From Streblospio benedicti (taxonomy: Eukaryota; Annelida; Polychaeta; Spionida; Spionidae), in assembly GCA_019095985.1 (NCBI GenBank), contig CM032662.1, positions 7,162,922 through 7,226,921 on the forward strand: DNA of 64,000 nt. The letters are read 5' to 3'. Below are positions 58,637 through 64,000 of the stretch, piece after piece; position 1 is the first letter of the stretch; the number at the start of each line of letters is the position of its first letter. A program made the translations under genes and the position numbers. The notes under the pieces are model-generated. The model was not told the origin of the DNA. It made no database searches and saw only the letters and a list, made by a program, of their open reading frames with translations.

Positions 58637-58809
58637 TACAGTGGAACCTGTCTTACTTGGACACTTTCAGAAGTATTGAGTGATTAGTGTCCGCATACGT
58701 ACAGAGATTCACTTTAAACATTGTATAAGGTAAAAGGAGAAGTAAAGAGCCCACATTTAACACGTGTTCTTATTAAAGGCACATGTCCACATAGACGGGT
58801 TCCACCGTG
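58637..58809. mobile_element. MITE with CAGTGGAACC ends (family M5)
   Basis: The left end TACAGTGGAACCTGTCTTAC and right end GACGGGTTCCACCGTG are inverted complements with mismatches. Inside, TTGGACAC and GTGTTCTTATTAAAGGCAC mirror each other. About 170 bp and non-coding. Confidence 0.6.
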
Positions 58810-59157
58810 CCTTACATCATTATCCATGATCTGTTTCTCCCGAACCACACAAGTACCACATCATATCATAGCAACTGCTAAATCCAATTCTAAAGTGTGT
58901 GGACCATAAATACACTCAGATGCAATTATTTAAATGAATGGATGTGGGGGAGCATGAAACATTTATGGGGTCTGGGTACTCTAGAGAGTTGTGATATAAC
59001 GATCAATCAGAAGTAATCATAAACAAATATCTTAATAGCCACACACATGGAACAGCATAGAATCACTTAAATTCCTACCGGTATGATAATGTAGGCACAC
59101 ATACTGTTTGTTACAGTGAAATAAAATATATCATCATGTACAGTGTACATTGCAAAT

Positions 59158-59339
59158 ACAGTGAAACCTTCAATTAAGACCACCTGTTCATTGAGACCAC
59201 CTCTATCATAAGACCGCTTTTCACGGTCCCAAACCTTCACAAAAATACCAGAATGAGCCTCTGTATAGAGACCACCTCTCTATTGAGAACAGCTAACGCT
59301 AGTCCCACATGTGGTCATAATAGAAAGGTTCTACTGTAT
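59158..59339. mobile_element. Complete 'gaccacc' MITE (family M2)
   Basis: Bounded by TACAGTGAAACCTTCAATTA and GAAAGGTTCTACTGTA, inverted complements, ~182 bp. The body carries AGACCACCTGTTCATTGAGA and ATAGAGACCACCTCTCTATT. It is the cleanest single unit of the family clustered at 3,590-4,418. Confidence 0.75.
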
Positions 59340-59733
59340 CAGAATGCTGAGCAAGATATAAATAAACAGTAGGTGTAGGAATCTAGCGTGAATGATTTAA
59401 CAGCTCGTGTATTATATGGGTAATAAAATATTCTGTATATCTAATTTTGAATTATAGGTTTTACTGTTGCAAAATATTCGTTAGACTTAAGTTCATCTTA
59501 TGGAAGGATGTTGGTGAACATTTGTGATTTTGGTCTAGCTTATTCAAACGTGGCAGACAATATAGTGACACCTTTTGGGTGTATGCATTTATTTAAGGAG
59601 AGGTATATGCGAATGAGCTCCCCCTTGATTACCAGGATCTGTACATAGTCCTACTGTGCTATTGATAAAACGCTTAATATTATACTTGAAGTGTCTCTGC
59701 AGTGTATCTCGGTCAACAGTGCTGATGTCCTAC

Positions 59734-60002
59734 CTTCATTGGAGGCAGAGTATGAATTGACACATGGAACGCGCCCCGCAAAGACAGTTTGAGTCTATCC
59801 TTCTTCCCTAAAAGGCTGGTAACGCACACAAAGTCTATGCCTCCAAATGAGTCCTCACAAAACGTAGATTGGTACAGTTGTGACAGAGTGCTCATTGTTG
59901 GCGTTACATCTCCTGCAATCTTATCGGAGCTCAATTGAGATGTGTTATCTGGGATAATTCTGATTGTAATAGATACAGGGATTTGCGCGATAAGTATTGG
60001 CA
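59734..60002 (-). CDS. Candidate single coding exon, possibly integrin alpha-like
   Basis: A 269-base minus-strand exon candidate has a good acceptor (TATCTGTTCAG before 60,002) and donor (AAG/GTAGGA at 59,734), enters with two bases of a split codon and leaves in phase 0. It encodes ~89 residues with two N-terminal beta-like strands (IPVSITIRIIP) and then FCEDSFGGIDFVCVTSLLGKK and RLKLSLRGAFHV. The Cys spacing followed by a short basic turn and a strand loosely recalls the calf-2 region of integrin alpha chains; that is a weak inference. No partner exon was found within the window. Confidence 0.3.
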
Positions 60003-63000
60003 CTGAACAGATATTGGTGTCAGTGGATCATTTTTGTGTGGACAAGTTTGTTTAAGGATGTATTTATGAAACATATAATCTTTTGTTTAATGATCGACAC
60101 ATTATCACGAGGATAATCTTCTTGAATTACTATATTGGTAACTATGTGCACAAAATTGACAATGTTTGTGTCAAACGTTTTTTTATATATACTGGATATT
60201 TGTCTTAATATTCTTTGGAATAATTGCCTCAAAATAAAAATGGTACATGCTTTGACTTTGAGGTCCACGTGTACCTGTTATAAAGTAAAATCACTTAGAA
60301 ACATATGAAATTACATTTTGCTGTCAACGGAGTTATTAATTTAATAATAATGAGTTTAAACACACCTTTCCTGATATCTTACTTTCAAATCTTTAATACC
60401 TTATTTTTAAAGTGACTTCTTACTTGAATTTTCCCTTACAAGGTTTACTATTAAAGCTTCAAAGTAAAAACGATATAGTAACGCTTGGCCCGTATGAGAA
60501 TCAACAGGTGTGTCATTTGCATGGAGCAAACTCATCACATATTGGGGTCACTATGTTTTCTGTTCTCATTTACTAGAACTACGCAACGCATTCATTTAGG
60601 GTCCCGAGAAATGAAATAATCCCGTGACTGACGCATGGGGGTCTTAGACGACTAAAAATATATGTAAAAAATGAGTAATATGCTCATAAAACACATCTGC
60701 GTGCTAATATTAATCAGCACTGATACAAACTGAAAAAAAATTGTATGAATAAAATAATGTGAAATACTTGAAATAATTCATTTCATGTTTAGAAAGACAT
60801 ATGTGTAGAAAAACAAAGATGTAGTCCGTATGAGAGCGTGAACCTGAGTCGCTGCGGGTGTAATATAAAACGACCACAACATGTGTACTTTTTGTGATAC
60901 TTTATTAATTCTGGTGATATGAAACCAAACAATAACATCGCGCAGCCAGTTCCCACTCTATATCGTGTCGGCTGGTAGCACACCAGCTGCTTATTCAGCA
61001 GCCCTTGATAATCAGGGTGCCAGTTCCGTTAATACAAACACGTAGATAATCCATCACTGACCTCGTTGATCAAGAATAGCTTACCAAATTTATCTCGAAC
61101 TCGTGATTTAAAAAAAAAACAGGGTGTCAATGGATGGTAATTTAGATAGCTCGTCATCGAGCAAACTACTATAACATGTAAATTTTGTTACAAGCTAAAG
61201 AAATATTATATTGAAAAAGTATAGCATCGTTAATCTTGGTTGAATCAACCAGGATTCCTGGTTTATAGGTGCATGTGGATAATAACTACTTACTGTAATA
61301 TACATGAGCTTAAACCTTTTGGGATGTTACACTAAATACAAAGTACCACAGGGAAGTAAAACTGAATTAGTATCACCTCCAATAAAGTCAGTATTTATGG
61401 TGCTCAGGTGTGCAGACCAAAGCAAATTAAGTGGGGAAGTGATTTTCATTATCATCCACCCAAGTCACGTGGTCTAATCCTCACTTTGAAGTGCCCCGCA
61501 GGCTTACAGATTTTTAAAAAGAGAAACGAAATTGGTTTGCATGCTTGAACCTGCTGGTTGCTGTCGAGTCATTCTATCATGAGATGCCATGGCAGTGAGC
61601 GATGTGTCTTTCTATATTCGGATGCAGTGTGGAAAGAATCTTCACGGGAACTTATAAGTCTCGAGAAAGGTGGTGGGTGTGTAACAAGTCAAGACAGCTG
61701 ATATCCCACTTGTAATATATTGTTTACTAGATCAAACTATTTTTGACATTCATTTCCCCACATCGTGCGAACTGGAGAATGAAGATCCCAATTCCCTCCG
61801 CTGTTTTCATTTTCCCAAGTCCTTTACCTTTCAAACTTCCCCATATAAAAATCATAACTTCTACCACTGTGTTCTCAATTTCATACTTAACACCGCCCAT
61901 GCCACACTAATCATGAAAAGGCTAGAACAGGTCATGAAATCCCATATTCCCATTTTTGGTTTTATTTCTCACATCGCTTTTCACATTTCTACTTTCCCGC
62001 ACATCCTATAATCATTAAGCCTTTTCCCCACTTCCCACTTCCATGAAATCCCACTTCCCTCATTTTTGCTATTTCCCACACCCGTCTTATGTCAGCCTTT
62101 TATTCAACCTTCCACTGTTATAACCCCTCCCCCATATAAACATTGCAAAGTTCGAACATTGCAATTATGGCCATGCCATTTTTCACTTTACCGAGGTGAG
62201 AGCGCATGAAATCTGAGGAGTAGGACCTCGTAAAAGGAGACAGCAACAATGACATAACCATTAGTCCTGCTGTGGCCTGAACGTATTAGTTTGCTGCCGA
62301 GATTCTTAAATGTCCTTTCGTGAGTCCTATATATGTTTGCCTTTTTATGCCTGAGTGGCTAAATCCTTAGTATGACATTTGCGACTAGTGAAGCTAAGAC
62401 GAATATTGTATTGTAGTCGTCTTATATTACTACATCATCATGTTTCTTTAATTTACGTATGATCTATCAGACTAATTGTCCCCCATAAATTTGTAGATGC
62501 TTAACTTTTGTGAATGGTTGACGTAGTCCTCATCAAGTCCTCGCATTCTTTGCTTCACCAACACACAATTAACCTCTTTCCATAAGGTGTTCTTTGTTCT
62601 CACTTCTCATTACTCCACTTCTTCTATGTTTATACTGTTTATATTGGATGTTAAAGGCCTGTCACACAGACTCAGCACATTAACAACCCATGAAAAATCT
62701 AAGATTCTCAGCAATACGTGATGTATCTGTTTTAAACGGCGAGCAAACGTGTGCAATAAGTCTTTGATGCAGCCCTGTGCGCACACATGCACAGGAGGCT
62801 GACAATACGTGTACAAGTATTCAACTATTTGTTCATAAATCCAACCGAATAATCAATCTCTTCTTTAAATGCTGAAGAATGAAGAGATTCATATTGATGT
62901 AGTAGATTCATTTTCATCTTCTACTTCATGGGTTTGTGAGTTTGAGGCCCTATCAGGTTGGGTTGTGGGTGTTGAGTGAATTGATTCCTAACTGATTGTG

Positions 63001-64000
63001 CACGGCTGTCTGCCACCAACATGCTAAATAGGTACCAGGCGATCTAGCGTTAATGTGAATGTTTAAAGTTGCAATTGTGCTGAATGCTCTCGCGGGAGTT
63101 GCGAATTGCAATATAATGTGAAAAGTAGGTCTTTGATCTGGTGTAAATGGTTTAAAGTTGACTGAGTGCTTGGTCAGTAGAAAAGAAAACTCGTACAAGC
63201 ACATTTGCATCATTCTTCTCCTTCCTACCACCCCTCATCCTCCATATCTACCTGCTTCTCCTCTTCATTTGACTGAGCAAATCATTACAAATCTAATGAC
63301 ATTATACATATTCAGCAGTCCGGATGATGTTCATATTTGGTGACATAAAATGTTTCTGGTGGATGAGTCTCGCATTTCATTTCTGCGTGTATCTAATTAC
63401 AGACGTCTTGCCATGGATCACAATTACATAAAAGACAGTGACGTCTGAATTTGAGAATTGCCTTAGAAAACGGAAGTTTGGGACGACGGGAAGACAGATA
63501 ACATTTAATATAGGAGCCGTTGGCTCTGTTTGTTTTGGGCTAAGCCTTTCCTGGTTAAAGCAATGATTCAGCGCCACTGGCACATCCTGATTTCCAGAAA
63601 AGGTGGGGGAGGTGGGGGGAGGGTGTCGCGGGGCATGCTGGTATCTTTCATGAAATCCATGAGCTTGAAAGGGGTGATGTCGAAAACCTGTATATGGCCA
63701 TTTTTGTGTAAGGGCATAAAGGAATCTGTATGAAAAACAGGGATGCAGGAAAAGGCCACAGAAGGGTTGTCGAACTTCTAATTCCCTATTAATGTCTTCC
63801 CCTCCCACCACGTATGTGAAACAAATGCAGATTATCAGAAAATGGGGGTGATATTAAATACACTGGCTTTCATGAAATTCCTGCGCAAAATGTCAGAAAT
63901 ACGATGCGTTACATTACATTTTAGGAGAATAAATATAGGGCGTGCACAACCTGCGACTCCCCCCTTTCCCCCCTCCACACACGCACCCACACCCAACCCC
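60003..64000. other. Non-coding DNA, nothing firm
   Basis: No confident gene. A single MITE-like end (GGCCTGTCACAC, 62,655) relates to family M3. A decayed SINE-like stretch lies at about 62,925-62,990 (TGAGTTTGAGGCCCTATCAG). C-rich simple sequence lies at the very end. Open frames here, including a ~144-codon minus-strand frame at 63,377-63,811, show no recognisable features. Confidence 0.45.

Noticed and set aside
63377-63811. 144-codon minus-strand frame
   Set aside because: No recognisable motif, no splice context, and it spans a G-rich simple stretch. Such length is expected by chance somewhere in the window.

Overview
This is a window of animal nuclear DNA, most likely from a marine invertebrate. 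It is AT-rich, has canonical GT-AG introns and no operon-like packing. It holds an LDLa/LRR/seven-helix receptor of the GRL101-like type, a Penelope-like retroelement, a Jockey/CR1-type LINE, tRNA-derived SINEs and many MITE-like inverted-repeat elements. I cannot fix the phylum; an ambulacrarian/hemichordate or a lophotrochozoan would both fit. The first ~1.25 kb looks like noisy consensus sequence, and there is one gap of exactly 100 N at 28,206-28,305.

Layout. (1) 2,065-6,855 (+): six exons of a 2-oxoglutarate/Fe(II) oxygenase of the prolyl-hydroxylase-like superfamily, with a one-base frameshift in the iron-binding exon. Its introns hold a TTAA-flanked element, a cluster of 'gaccacc' repeats and a perfect 48-bp hairpin. 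(2) 10.2-28.1 kb: two tandem copies (units A and B) of one locus. Unit B has a complete six-exon, 432-residue rhodopsin-class receptor gene (18,335-24,757 +). Unit A keeps only its first exon (with an early stop) and its last two exons, and has gained a Penelope-like element. Each unit ends in a short antisense relic of the 3' end of a second receptor gene, followed by the same SINE. (3) 29,386-35,517 (-): the intact three-exon version of that second gene, a 1,775-residue receptor with CUB-like, LDLa and LRR regions and seven helices. (4) 35.5-45.2 kb: no confident gene; a CAG repeat, a SINE, a hAT-like MITE and a 1.77-kb inverted-repeat element with a nested fold-back. (5) 45.6-53.6 kb: a second direct duplication of a composite block containing a LINE, a fold-back and further MITEs. 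The two copies differ by an inverted duplication, by a TTAA element insertion, and by which part of the LINE each keeps. (6) 53.6-64 kb: mostly unique non-coding DNA with a few MITEs and one plausible coding exon (59,734-60,002 -).

How the genes relate. The two receptor genes in the middle are convergent (the class A receptor on +, the LRR receptor on -) and were duplicated together, in part. The window therefore records a receptor locus in the middle of birth-and-death evolution, with one whole class A receptor, one whole LRR receptor and several relics. The oxygenase gene is unrelated to it.
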